From Wyeomyia smithii (lineage: Eukaryota > Arthropoda > Insecta > Diptera > Culicidae): a stretch of 64,000 bases of DNA. This document shows, piece after piece, positions 32,398 to 42,026 of the stretch. Below the pieces are notes generated by a model. It made no database searches and was not told where the DNA came from. It was given only the letters and a program-made list of their open reading frames with translations. The DNA lies in NCBI RefSeq assembly GCF_029784165.1, contig NC_073695.1, positions 230,363,916 through 230,427,915 on the forward strand, given 5' to 3'. Each line of letters starts with the position of its first letter. Position 1 is the first letter of the stretch. Both the position numbers and the translations under genes were made by a program.

Positions 32398-35300
32398 TAA
32401 GACGTAACTCTACGTCAAAAATGATATTCTTTGAAGAAAGTCGAAAAAGATGCATTAAATGTACATCAGAATGCAGTTAAAGAAACGACAACAAAAGTAC
32501 AAAAACGAATTAAAAATTTATAGAGCCAAAAACACTCTAAATACACAAATGAGCATGAGCATGAGCATGAGCATGATTGACCGCCCGCGGTTGCTACTCC
32601 GTTATTGCCAGATCAGCTGTAATTACACAAAGAACCAACAGATGATGTTTGGGACCAACATGCATCCTCAATGTGTAAAAAGAGGTGACCTAAATCTTTA
32701 TATTAGGCAATACCAGCGCCGGCCGCATCCGAATGCAGGTCAAAGAAGGAGTTTGTATAGGAATATGTTGACGTGATACTCGCTTTATTGGAAGCCGAGA
32801 ACACCTCTGCACTTCCACGAGAAATCACTGGGATGTTGGATAAAGGGGAAGGTATACAGCAGGGTTCGTTTTGGTAAACGATGCGCTAATGTCGGGTTCT
32901 TCAGAACAAGTGCCGCGTCTACATGTTTATTACATCCGCCACGATATTCATAATGTGATTCGAACTTATTTAGTTTGACAATGTAACACCGCAACAATAA
33001 AACGTACGCGAGGATACAGGATTTTTGACTAAACCGAGACAACCTCAAATTACCGTATATCTCCTCGTAAGGTGATGCTCTTTATACCTTAAACTATTGC
33101 GCGTTGTTGATCCATCTGTAGATAATACGACCTCATGGAAGGTACCGACGCGGGGGTTGAAATGATATTTATCGACTGAACGAAATCTACTTCGATTTCC
33201 GATGTAATAATTTAGATGCAACGCGCGAGCAGTCTCCGACTTAACGTTGATGAAGATGAGAAACATATGATGAAATATCTGGGTTCACTTCGCGAAATCA
33301 CCACACGCCGGAAGTCCATATATCAGCAAAACTCGCCCGGGCTGAATACGCGTTTACACCGAAGCGTTACGAACAACCGCTTTAATCCCCCCGGCCGACA
33401 CATACGCGCAGGAACTCGGCGTTTACGTCGATTATCTCCTAACAATGTAAGCCTAATACGCCTAATAAATATGAAAATTGGCAATGTTTCATGCATCCAA
33501 AGCCTCAACAATTTAATAAAAGCAAATATACATATAAGCCTGAATATATTTTTAAATTTATTGACAAAGTGCCGAACTAGTCATAAATATAACAAATTAT
33601 GTAAAACAACTGGTCAAAAGCTAGAACAATCAAAAAATCAAAGCATATGATTCCTGAGAAACACATACTTTAAACTCCACAAACCACACTAACACTTTGT
33701 GGACAAAAATAAAACTTGTTACTGAAACCCTGCGGAAAAAAATACCGCGCACACAATTTCAACGATGAAATCAAAATCTCTCTGTATCTGTTTTCTCACA
33801 TAAAGTAAAACTAGAAACAAGCATCAAAATATCACTTTACAATACAGGCAAGACAAAACGTATACTTAGCTTTCATCTCTGCATTTTCCAGTTGTTTTCA
33901 TCGTTTTTGGACTTTTCTTTAAATAGAAGTACAGTGGCAACATGCATGTATGCCTTCACACACTCGTTTAATCCATACAACATTTCATTCGTTGAAAAGA
34001 GATAGCACATAAACACTGTAAACGGCGATGCATGGTTTTGATCTTATTGGCAAATTTTCACTTCAAGTTTAACTAGATACAAGCCAATTATAATTTGCAC
34101 TATGCTAATGAACAAATCCCTAATGAGCATTCAATCACTATAAAACTATGTGGAGCAGCTGCTCGAAAAACACTCTCCTTATTGTATGTAATAACACCAC
34201 ACACTCCACACTTTCAAGCCGTCGCCAAGACAGCGATAGAAAAAAAAAAACAAGAAAAAATAAACACTTTGGTGAGTCTAAAAAGCAACGCAATAATATT
34301 CAATTTTCACAATTAAATTCACTTTTTTTTGTGGAACTTCACACTTTTCGCACTCAGCACATTTCAATAGAACACCTGTATATATGTTTAACAATTCTTT
34401 AGGTGTAAAATAACCGAAAATCACCAAACAATGTGATGATTTCAAAGCAGGAACCAGCTGGCCAATCTTGATCACGGCCTCGCACAACCATCCGCGAACT
34501 TTTCCAAGAAAAAACAATTTTAAATTTAGAAAATAAACTCACTCCGCGATTACATCTATAACGAACATGCACAACTAAATTAAACAATTTTTCTTCCGAT
34601 ATAACATGCGAGCGAAAAATTTTTGCGTCCGATTTCGGTCATGGCTTGCTTCGACTCCGCCACCTTGAAAATATCTAAGTTCCCAAAAACACTCTAAATA
34701 CACAAATGAAGAAAAACTAAGCTAAAAACGTAAAAAAAAAAACACACAAATTAGGCAAAAACAATCAATATCAATATCAAAAAATGTACTGAGTCTGAAT
34801 AATGAAGTATTTAAAAGAAATTGGAAGACCTAAAAAATGATAAACACTCAAGCAAGTCATATATTGACATGTTTTGAATTAAAAAAAACTGAAAATGAGA
34901 AATATAGATATATCATAATGTACCCTTGTATACTTTGGGGCAAAAGAAACAACACAAATGTAGAATAAGAGGCAAAAGTTTAAAATTAAAAAAAATGGCA
35001 GATGGTGTTAATCCAAAAATAAAAGCTGCTTTGAACTAGAGCAAAAAGCGTAAAATATGAAGAAAAAGACAAGCTTGGCAGTAATAAAAATTAAAAATTC
35101 TAAATTTCACCAAAAATTCGGAAACAAAATGTCGTCAAATCTTTGTCAAAGCAAAACATCCAGAAAAGGTTAAAAGATAAGAGGATAAAAAATTTTCAAA
35201 ACATAGCGACAACAAAGTTAATTAACAAATAAAATGTTCAACATTATTTGACCACGAAGTCAATGTAGTCAGAAATAATTTCAAAGTAACAATAAGTTAA

Positions 35301-36050
35301 AGGTTGAAATAAATATCGGAGAAGTTAAATAAAAACCAGCAAAGAGGTTAAAGTTCTATAAAAATGAAACAGTTTATATGAAGAATACGAACACAGATGA
35401 CGTTGAAAAGATTTTGAAAAAAAAAATAAGTAAAAAAATCACAGAATAGGTTAAAATATTGAAAAATTCACAAACAAAGTAACTTTGAAAATTTTGTAGG
35501 TCTACACTAACTGGGTGGGAAATCAATACAAAAATAAATGAAACATGACTGAAAGGAATAACGATAGTTAACGGTTAAGAAAAATCAGCAAAGAATGAAT
35601 AAATCATTTACAGTACAAATCCAGGTAAACAAATGTCAAGTGAAAATAGAATGACATAAATGTATATGAGTGAAAAAGTCAAGAAAAGGATTAAAAATTT
35701 AAAAATAAAACCAAACATAAATAGCTACCAAAAATTAAATCAAATTTGAAAAAATATTAAAAACATATAAAAATAAAACTACTAATAAGAACAAACTAAA
35801 TTTTATGAGCATTTAGAACATCAAATAACAATAAGTCAGGAAATGAGTGTGAATAAATTAAAAACATATCGAAAAATTGAAAGAAGGTAAAGAAATAAAA
35901 ACTGTGAAAATGTTGTTAAATAAAATAATAAAAAAATGATGGTATAACAGAGAATAAGGACTAGAAATTGGTGATGAATATATGAAAAGAAAAACTAAAA
36001 GTCTAAAAATAAAATTGTGCGATCAGTTCAATTAGTTCAATTCTAAATTC
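32398..36050 (+). repeat. A-rich strand-asymmetric dispersed repeat, copy D (split)
   Basis: Starts at GACGTAACTCTACGTCAAAA, runs to 32552 and resumes at 34683 after a 2.13-kb insertion. The segment across the junction aligns with copy A 9734-9800 (AAACGA, AAATTAAAAA, GAGCCAAA, ACACAAnTGA). The right part (34710-36050) is about 1.3 kb of A-rich plus strand without genes. Confidence 0.7.
32553..34682. mobile_element. 2.13-kb insertion of unknown type between 27-bp direct repeats
   Basis: The 27 bases at 32526-32552 recur exactly at 34683-34709, which looks like a target-site duplication. The left end is a GAGCAT hexamer repeat (about four units). The right end is ordinary sequence ending CACCTTGAAAATATCTAAGT. 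If it is a retroinsertion on the minus strand, the hexamer array would be the 3' tail. Composition is less A-rich than the host repeat, with GC-richer patches near 32580 and 33340-33430. A plus frame of 144 codons (33216-33650) has no recognised motif. No RT, transposase or LTRs seen. Confidence 0.6.
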
Positions 36051-37197
36051 GAATATAAAGATTTGAAACCTTTCAGATTTTGGGCAGTAGGTTTATAGGT
36101 TCAGTGCTAGCAGACAGTTAATATTGATAGCTTCCCCGAAGGTATGACATACACCTATAACACAAAAAAGACTTTTTCTAAAAAACTAAAACCATTCTAG
36201 TCGGTCGGATGTGTTGCAGCAGCTACAAACCAACAGCAATCTGCTTTTGATGAAATGTGTGAACGTATGTGCTCGATAGTTTATTCGCTTTTTTCCTACC
36301 GCTTCAGTTGGCAAGAGTCGGCCGGAAATGCGTCATCGTCGTCGCCATTATTCAAGCTGTCAGTGCGTTTGTTTTTTCTTCACGTCGTTTATTAAATCTA
36401 CCCAAGCGAATAAATTAGGATGAGCTTGAACAATTATGTTGCATAGAAATTTGGTCGAACCAAAATGAAGTTGGCAATGCTTTGTTCTGCTCATAACCAG
36501 TTTTAATTCTAAGTTTTTGCATTTTCTCAATTTCATCTATCATAAATCTCTGAGATTGATCCCACTCACACTTAAAAAGCATGCAGCGTTCGAGCGGGCA
36601 AAAGACTACCCCTAAACGAGGAAAACCGTCAATTATAGCCTACAGTAAAACGGCTCCATTTACGAATCAATCAAATTAAGCTGGTTGCCGTTCGCTACAG
36701 GGACGAAGGTCAAGCCAAAAGACAAAACCGCAGCCGGCAGAATCGATCTTTGTTGACTCGATTCAATCTGGTTCAGCATGATTAGCCAATCTTTAGATGT
36801 CTTTTGACCAATCTTTAGATGACGACGCTTGCCCTTCCAACCGAGCAAAAATACACTGTCAGTCAGGGCTTTGTCTATTGGAATACGCTGAGTCGCGCTT
36901 CTATGCTTTCCCTTTGTAGAACGGAACCCGAGCGCGGTTCGCACTGATTGAGCTTCTGGTTTGACCTCATAATGCTTGATTATCCCCTTTGATGGCCAGC
37001 CGAGCTGTAACTGCCGTCAGGAATTTGCTATCGATCCAATCAGCTTGCGGGTAATTGGCTGCTGATGACAACACATCTTGAGGCTGGTGAACAACGTCGC
37101 ATATGTTGGTAATTATGACAACTAATCATTATCAGTTTCCCAACGGTAGAATTGCTATTTTGATTGAATGCAAATATATAAGAATTAGTATTAGTAC
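36051..37197. other. Less repetitive stretch, possible host unique sequence
   Basis: More balanced base composition than its surroundings and no similarity noticed to other parts of the window. Frames such as 36660-36944 (minus) lack motifs. If the exon candidate at 37198-37518 is real, its intron would lie here on the minus strand. Confidence 0.35.
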
Positions 37198-37518
37198 CTA
37201 CCAAGTTCGTTTCACTTCGTATCGATTAGATACAGCAGATTGTCTAGACGATTCGTTTCTTAGCTGTCGCTCGTCGTAAAACCGCACAGTAAATCGGGCC
37301 CGTTTACCGGAACAAAGCATTTTTCCCGTCAGATTTATATTCCGAACGAGTGAGCGAGTGGGTGCGGTAAAACGGTTCGCTGTCTGGTTCCTGTCGCGCC
37401 AGAAACGATAGAATGCAAATATTTTTTTCGAATTTACTGGTTCTATCGTAAAGTGCTTCTCGTTCTCAGTTATTAACAGAAAACAAAGAGCCGCAACCGT
37501 GAAGAATCGGAACAACAT
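37198..37518 (-). CDS. Candidate exon of a small secreted protein (tentative)
   Basis: On the minus strand an ATG at 37518 opens MLFRFFTVAALCFLL, a good signal-peptide pattern, followed by a basic, Asn/Arg-rich stretch ending at a TAG at 37198-37200. The segment NLTGKMLCSGKRARFTVRFY loosely resembles the G-x-L-x-C-x(3)-A-x(2)-V-x-V core of transthyretin-like proteins, but this is a weak hint and that family is known mainly from nematodes. A possible splice donor (TTG then GTAGGT) lies at the end, so it could be a first exon. The frame is open upstream to 37731, giving a longer alternative of 177 codons. The opposite strand has an overlapping frame with a hydrophobic run (37499-37711), so coding is unproven. 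Confidence 0.25.
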   Translation of the reverse strand: MLFRFFTVAALCFLLITENEKHFTIEPVNSKKIFAFYRFWRDRNQTANRFTAPTRSLVRNINLTGKMLCSGKRARFTVRFYDERQLRNESSRQSAVSNRYEVKRTW

Positions 37519-37731
37519 ATCACTATATACCGCGTCGGCAAGTTCGGTTGGAAGTTTTCTGTTGCTGCTGCACTTCGTTGCCGCGACAGTTGACAACCAG
37601 ACCCATTTGCATAATGTTGAAAAATTCATACGATTACGCTTCCTTCGTTCCATCACCATCCCCGCAGAGATGGAAATTATTCGTAAAATTGAAGCCACAA
37701 AATGTGCTTGAGCAGAACCGAAAACCGCCAT

Positions 37732-38279
37732 CTTTCACGGATAGCGCGCGCGTCATTCAACTAGCAAAAGTTGCGCTGCATTCGGCGCGCTTTTGGTGGA
37801 AGTAGTTTTGATTTTACTTTAATATTTAAATTTTTTTCTTCTTTCCTTTTCCCTGCAGCTTACAGCGAAGTTTTCTAGAGGGTTGCACTCGTTACTTGAA
37901 CGCTAATGGGATGGAAAATTTTGCGACCAAAACCTCATGTTTTATTCAGAAAAATACCAACACTTAAACACACCGATTGGATAGAGTTGGGTCAACCCAG
38001 CGCCGCTGGTTTGGTTTCGTTTGACGCCGATTGACCCACGCTGGTGAATATCAACTTACCCTGTAATGCGTTATTAATGGTTGTGTAACACACCTCCACT
38101 TTGGTAGTTTTTATTTATAATTGCCAGTTTCGTAGAGTGATAACGTGCTGCGGGTGCGATTTCTTTCGAATTGATCGCCTCATTAAAACAGATAGCAATT
38201 CTGGAATGTGATTATCAAGTGGAAGTTATGTTTAGATATTTGCTTCCTTATGTTTGCTTCATATATTACTTCAAAATTT
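37732..38279. other. Unassigned sequence
   Basis: GC-richer near 37735-37800 (GCGCGCGCGTCATTC) and ordinary elsewhere. It could include a 5' flank for the minus-strand exon candidate. No promoter element was identified with confidence. Confidence 0.3.
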
Positions 38280-38930
38280 CCATTATAGAAGCTAGTTTAT
38301 TAGGATAATGTTGTTCTTGTTGTTTTTCCTATGTTTTCAACATGATCTGTTGTTAGAATTGTTATTTCTTTTCTCAAACTACACTTTTTGTTCTGTTGAT
38401 CAATTTATATTTTTATTCTGCTGTTTTGAATTTTGTTTTCAATTATAAACTTTCTCAAAATTTACTGTTTGCTGTTTTCCTTATTATTTTCTTTTATTCT
38501 ATTGCAATTCTTTGAGATTCTGTGTAGTGTGTTCTTGATTTTTGTTTTGAACTTTGAAAATGTATAATTTACAGCTTCTACTCTACGTTTTGCAACTTTC
38601 AATTTTTCAGATAAGTTTTTTTTGGCTTTGCAGTCTTCAAGATGTTAGAAGAAAAGGTAGATTTTCTCTAACACCGACGTTTCAAATTATCTATTTTCTG
38701 CATCATATTGTTATCCATATTTTATGAATATAGTTCATATGTGTGACTAATATATTTTTGATTAATTAATTTTTTTTATGTTTTTCGTGTTATGTTTTTG
38801 AAAGTATCTACACTTCAGTATTTTACGCTTTACTCATTTAATTTGATTCATTTATTAATGGGTAGTGTGTGATGAATTCGTCTATTTTTCTACTCTTATT
38901 TCGTACATTTTTCATTGATTCTCCATTTTA
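38280..38930 (-). repeat. T-rich block, probably an inverted copy of the A-rich repeat
   Basis: Strong T excess on plus. On the minus strand it reads AACAGCAAACAGTAAATTTT, AATAATAAGGAAAACAGC and similar words in the style of copies A-D. Homology is judged by composition and short words only, so it is less certain than for A, B and D. Confidence 0.45.
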
Positions 38931-39158
38931 TAGTTGTTATACTTCTTATCGCTTTTTGATAACGTTTGCGGTAAAAAAATGGACAAAAATTGCCGATTTT
39001 TCATGGGTTTACCTTTAATCGCACTGACGAAACTACTCATGCATCATCATCATGATTATGCTCATCAAGCTGATGAAACTACTCATGCATCATCAATCAT
39101 AGTAACCCATGAGTTAGCAAAAAAATTTGACAGCTCTATCAGTCAAACTCTAACTGTG

Positions 39159-41276
39159 ATGGCGAAAAAAGTGAAACTATTCCGTTCAGAAGTGTGCGAG
39201 TTCAAAGGACGGTACCCCGCCGCGTCAGAAACGGACATCGTGCGGCACTTTGTGGACGCCGGGTATGCCCGTTCCGGCATCTACAACATCTTGACATTAT
39301 TGGACAATGATCAGAGCAACGAAACAAAACCCGGTTCCGGATGGCCAACGGCCCTGAGCGACAAGAAGCTTCAAAGGATGCTGAAGAGGATGACCGAGGG
39401 AAAAGTGGCTAAATCGTTGCGTGCACTTGGCCGGGAGGTTAGTGCATGCGGTAGGACAGTGAAAAAGTATCTAGAGACATTGGACATACATGTCAGGAAG
39501 CGGCAGTCCAGTCCACTGGTCTCGGAGCTGAAGGCAGTGACGCAGTGACAGCGCACACTGTTTCCAAAGCTGCAAAAACGTGATCGAAATTGTTTTGACC
39601 CAAAAACATTGATTTTAGAGCTGTAACGTCTTCAGCAAAGTTGTTTCATTTATTATTCTCCAGGTTATTGAAGTTGCAATTCCATGATTAATCCACTAAA
39701 CAGTGAGAAACGGATTTTACTTTTCTCATTTTGGAATATAAAAATCCACTTTGCTTTGCAAAATTGTAGCAAATTTTAAAAGAAACAACTTTGTGGAAGA
39801 CATCATACCTCTATCTATCTATTTAAGTGGACTTTTGTGGAGTTTTCTATAGATTACTACTTAATATCTTTTTTTGCTATTCAACTTTCTACAGTGATTT
39901 TGTACAATTTTCGAATGTTCTACAAAATTGTTTGCTACGACAAAACAAACTATATCTCCGAAGAGAGTTTATTTTTATCTCACATATATTTTTGGTTGAT
40001 GACGATTTTTACTAGAATAATGCGTTAATTTACACTAACCACTCTTAACTCAAAAAATAATGACTTTGGAGTCATAGTGTCTTCAGAAAAGTTGTTCTAT
40101 TAATTATTATTCATTTTGTAGAAGTTTGGATTTTGTGATTAACCTACTCAAAACTAAGAAATGAATTTTATTTTTCTCATTTTTGCATATATAATCCACT
40201 CTGCTGAGTAAAGTTTTAGCAAATTTTGTAACAAACAACTTTTTTGAAGACACTATACTTGTATCTGCTAATTTAAATGAACTATTGTAAAGTTTTCTCT
40301 AGAATATCTGAATTAAATAATGTTTTACTTATTCTTAAATATAGAAATGGTTTAGTCTGCAGATATTTGCAGATTTTAAAGATATCTGTTATTAAATTAA
40401 TGCATTGTTTCCATAAAAATCGTTAATAACCAATGAATAATGAGAGATATAAATAAACTTTCTTCGATGAAATCGTTTATTTTGTGATAGCAAACAACAA
40501 TGTAGAAAATTGAAAAATTGTGAAAAATTATTACTAAATGATATATTGAATAAAATGATTTTTAGTGGCAATGTGTAGAAAACTCCACAAAAGTTTATTT
40601 AAAAAGACAGATAGACGTATGACATCTCTGACAAAGTTGTTTGTTATAAAATGTGCATCAACTTTGCCGAACAAAGTGAATTTTTATATGCAAAAATGAA
40701 AAAAGGAAAATTCGCTTCTCACTGTTAAGTGGATTAATTCAAAAGTTTCAACTTCTATAAAATGGAGAATAATCAATGGATCAACTTTCCGGAAGGCACT
40801 ATGGCTCTAAAACCTGTTTTTTTTGGTCAAAATAATTCCGATCACGTTTTTGCATCTTTGGAAACAGTGTGCAGCGGTTAAATAAGATGGTCTAGTCGGT
40901 TTTCCCGGATGTCAACGTCTTCGTATTTCACTTCCCTCACAAAAGAAGTGAGCTCCGAGGTGAAATTTATTCCACACACCAAGTTCCCCAAGAAGGTGCT
41001 GCTGTGGCTGACAATCAGCGAGAAAGGGATGTCAAAGCCACTCTTCTTTCGCTCCAGGCTGGCCGTGAACGGGGAAATTTATTTACAGATTTAGCGTCGT
41101 CCTACTACTCGAAGCAATCGTTGGAGGAGATGAAGCTGCTGAATATCGATGCGGAACCCAAGTCGACGAACCCGCCTAGCGTCCCCCAGCTGCGTCTCAT
41201 CGAGAATTTTTGGGCAAACTTGAAGCGCAAGATCTATTCCAACAATTTTGTCACGAAAGAATTTTTCTGCAAATAA
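39159..41276 (+). pseudogene. Tc1-like transposase (DD37E), interrupted and incomplete
   Basis: The N-terminal part starts at ATG 39159 (MAKKVKLFRSEVCEFKGRYP), has a helix-turn-helix type DNA-binding region (SETDIVRHFVDAGYARSGIY; SLRALGREVSACGRTVKKY) and stops at 39548 next to the fold-back insertion. The C-terminal part resumes near 40900 with VKFIPHTKFPKKVLLWLTIS. A frame change leads to TDLASSYYSKQSLEEM and NPPSVPQLRLIENFWANLKR up to 41276. The second Asp and the Glu are 37 residues apart. The segment with the first catalytic Asp was not found, so it is deleted or very decayed. Inactive. Confidence 0.75.
39551..40874. mobile_element. Fold-back element with long inverted arms
   Basis: The left end GCGCACACTGTTTCCAAAGC and the right-end complement CGCTGCACACTGTTTCCAAA match, and the arms extend about 300 bp inward (39551-39860 against 40570-40874). 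A direct, diverged copy of the arm sits at 40050-40300 (shared GTCTTCAGnAAAGTTGTT and TTAnCCnACT). No coding capacity. It interrupts the Tc1-like transposase, so it is the younger insertion. Confidence 0.75.
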
Positions 41277-41384
41277 GATAATACATATAATTACCAATAA
41301 TGGGAAATTAATCCAACTCAATTATCTGTCTTAGTTTTTTTTTCATAACCATCTGGAAAAAATCCATTTCTTTACTGCAAACGT

Positions 41385-41484
41385 TATTCACATGCTTTTT
41401 CATTTCGCTGTTTTCCAATGGCGATTATCATTTTACGTAAGTTTCTTCCTAATAGTGTAGCTAATCTATAATCAGACTTGTTGT
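41385..41484. other. Short spacer
   Basis: No feature seen between the Tc1-like element and the inverted arm at 41485. Confidence 0.4.
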
Positions 41485-41775
41485 TCTTGTTGTGCTCCCA
41501 CAGACCGTTATTATCAAACAAAAAATACCATCAAAACAGCGAACGCCAGTTTGTTAGTTATGATGTTCTCCATCTCCGGGTAAATTTTTGAAAAAATCGT
41601 TGGTGGCATTTTTGAGTTATGTCCTATGTATGTTAAAATGGCCGATATTCTTGGGTAATTTATATACACCGGACCAGTTATTGGTTTTAGCCTCTAAGAT
41701 TTTATTGGTACTTTGTAAGTATAGATATTTTGCCTACCTATAAGCAATTTGCATAATCAAACAGCAAGTGTGGAA
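41485..41775. repeat. Left arm of a 4.2-kb inverted-repeat structure
   Basis: About 290 bp that reappears inverted at 45365-45645 at roughly 85-90% identity by eye (GTGCTCCCACAGACCGTTAT at the outer edge, TATAAGCAATTTnCATAAT at the inner edge). The arms enclose tandem repeats and a later hAT insertion, so the whole may be one large fold-back element. Confidence 0.75.
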
Positions 41776-42026
41776 AAAGTGTATTTCAAGTTATGCTGTG
41801 ATTACTAAAGAAAAACCTTAAACCGTAGTAGGCGTTGAAAATTGACAGAAGTGTCAAAAGGTTTCGTTGAAAAATTTGAATCATAGTTGGCATCGTTGTT
41901 TGTCTGTCTATATGTTTGTCTATTTCCTATGAACTCAGAAACTACTGAACCGATTACTGTAAAAATTTACCTTCAGAGGTTTTCCGAGTTTAAAAATGTA
42001 ATTAATATGGCGGTATTGCTCTATCT
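41776..42026. other. Inner sequence of the fold-back structure
   Basis: Holds a GTCT-type short repeat near 41900 and the left copy of the hAT target duplication CTCTATCT at 42019-42026. No frame. Confidence 0.4.

Larger units (their letters stand above)
38962..41384 (+). mobile_element. Second Tc1-like element, split by a fold-back insertion
   Basis: The ends ACGTTTGCGGTAAAAAAATG at 38962 and the complement of CATTTCTTTACTGCAAACGT ending at 41384 form imperfect inverted repeats flanked by TA. They enclose a plus-strand transposase in two parts. Length 2.4 kb, or about 1.1 kb without the insertion at 39551-40874, so some internal coding sequence is also missing. A 25-bp direct repeat (GAnGAAACTACTCATGCATC at 39027 and 39073) sits in the 5' region. 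Confidence 0.75.

Noticed and set aside
32553..34682. Helitron as explanation for the 2.1-kb insert
   Set aside because: Helitrons do not create target duplications, and no 5'-TC / CTRR-3' ends with a terminal hairpin were seen.
37499..37805. Plus-strand frames with hydrophobic runs opposite the minus-strand exon candidate
   Set aside because: They overlap each other and the minus frame, have no continuation, and the hydrophobic run lies inside rather than at the start of the frame.
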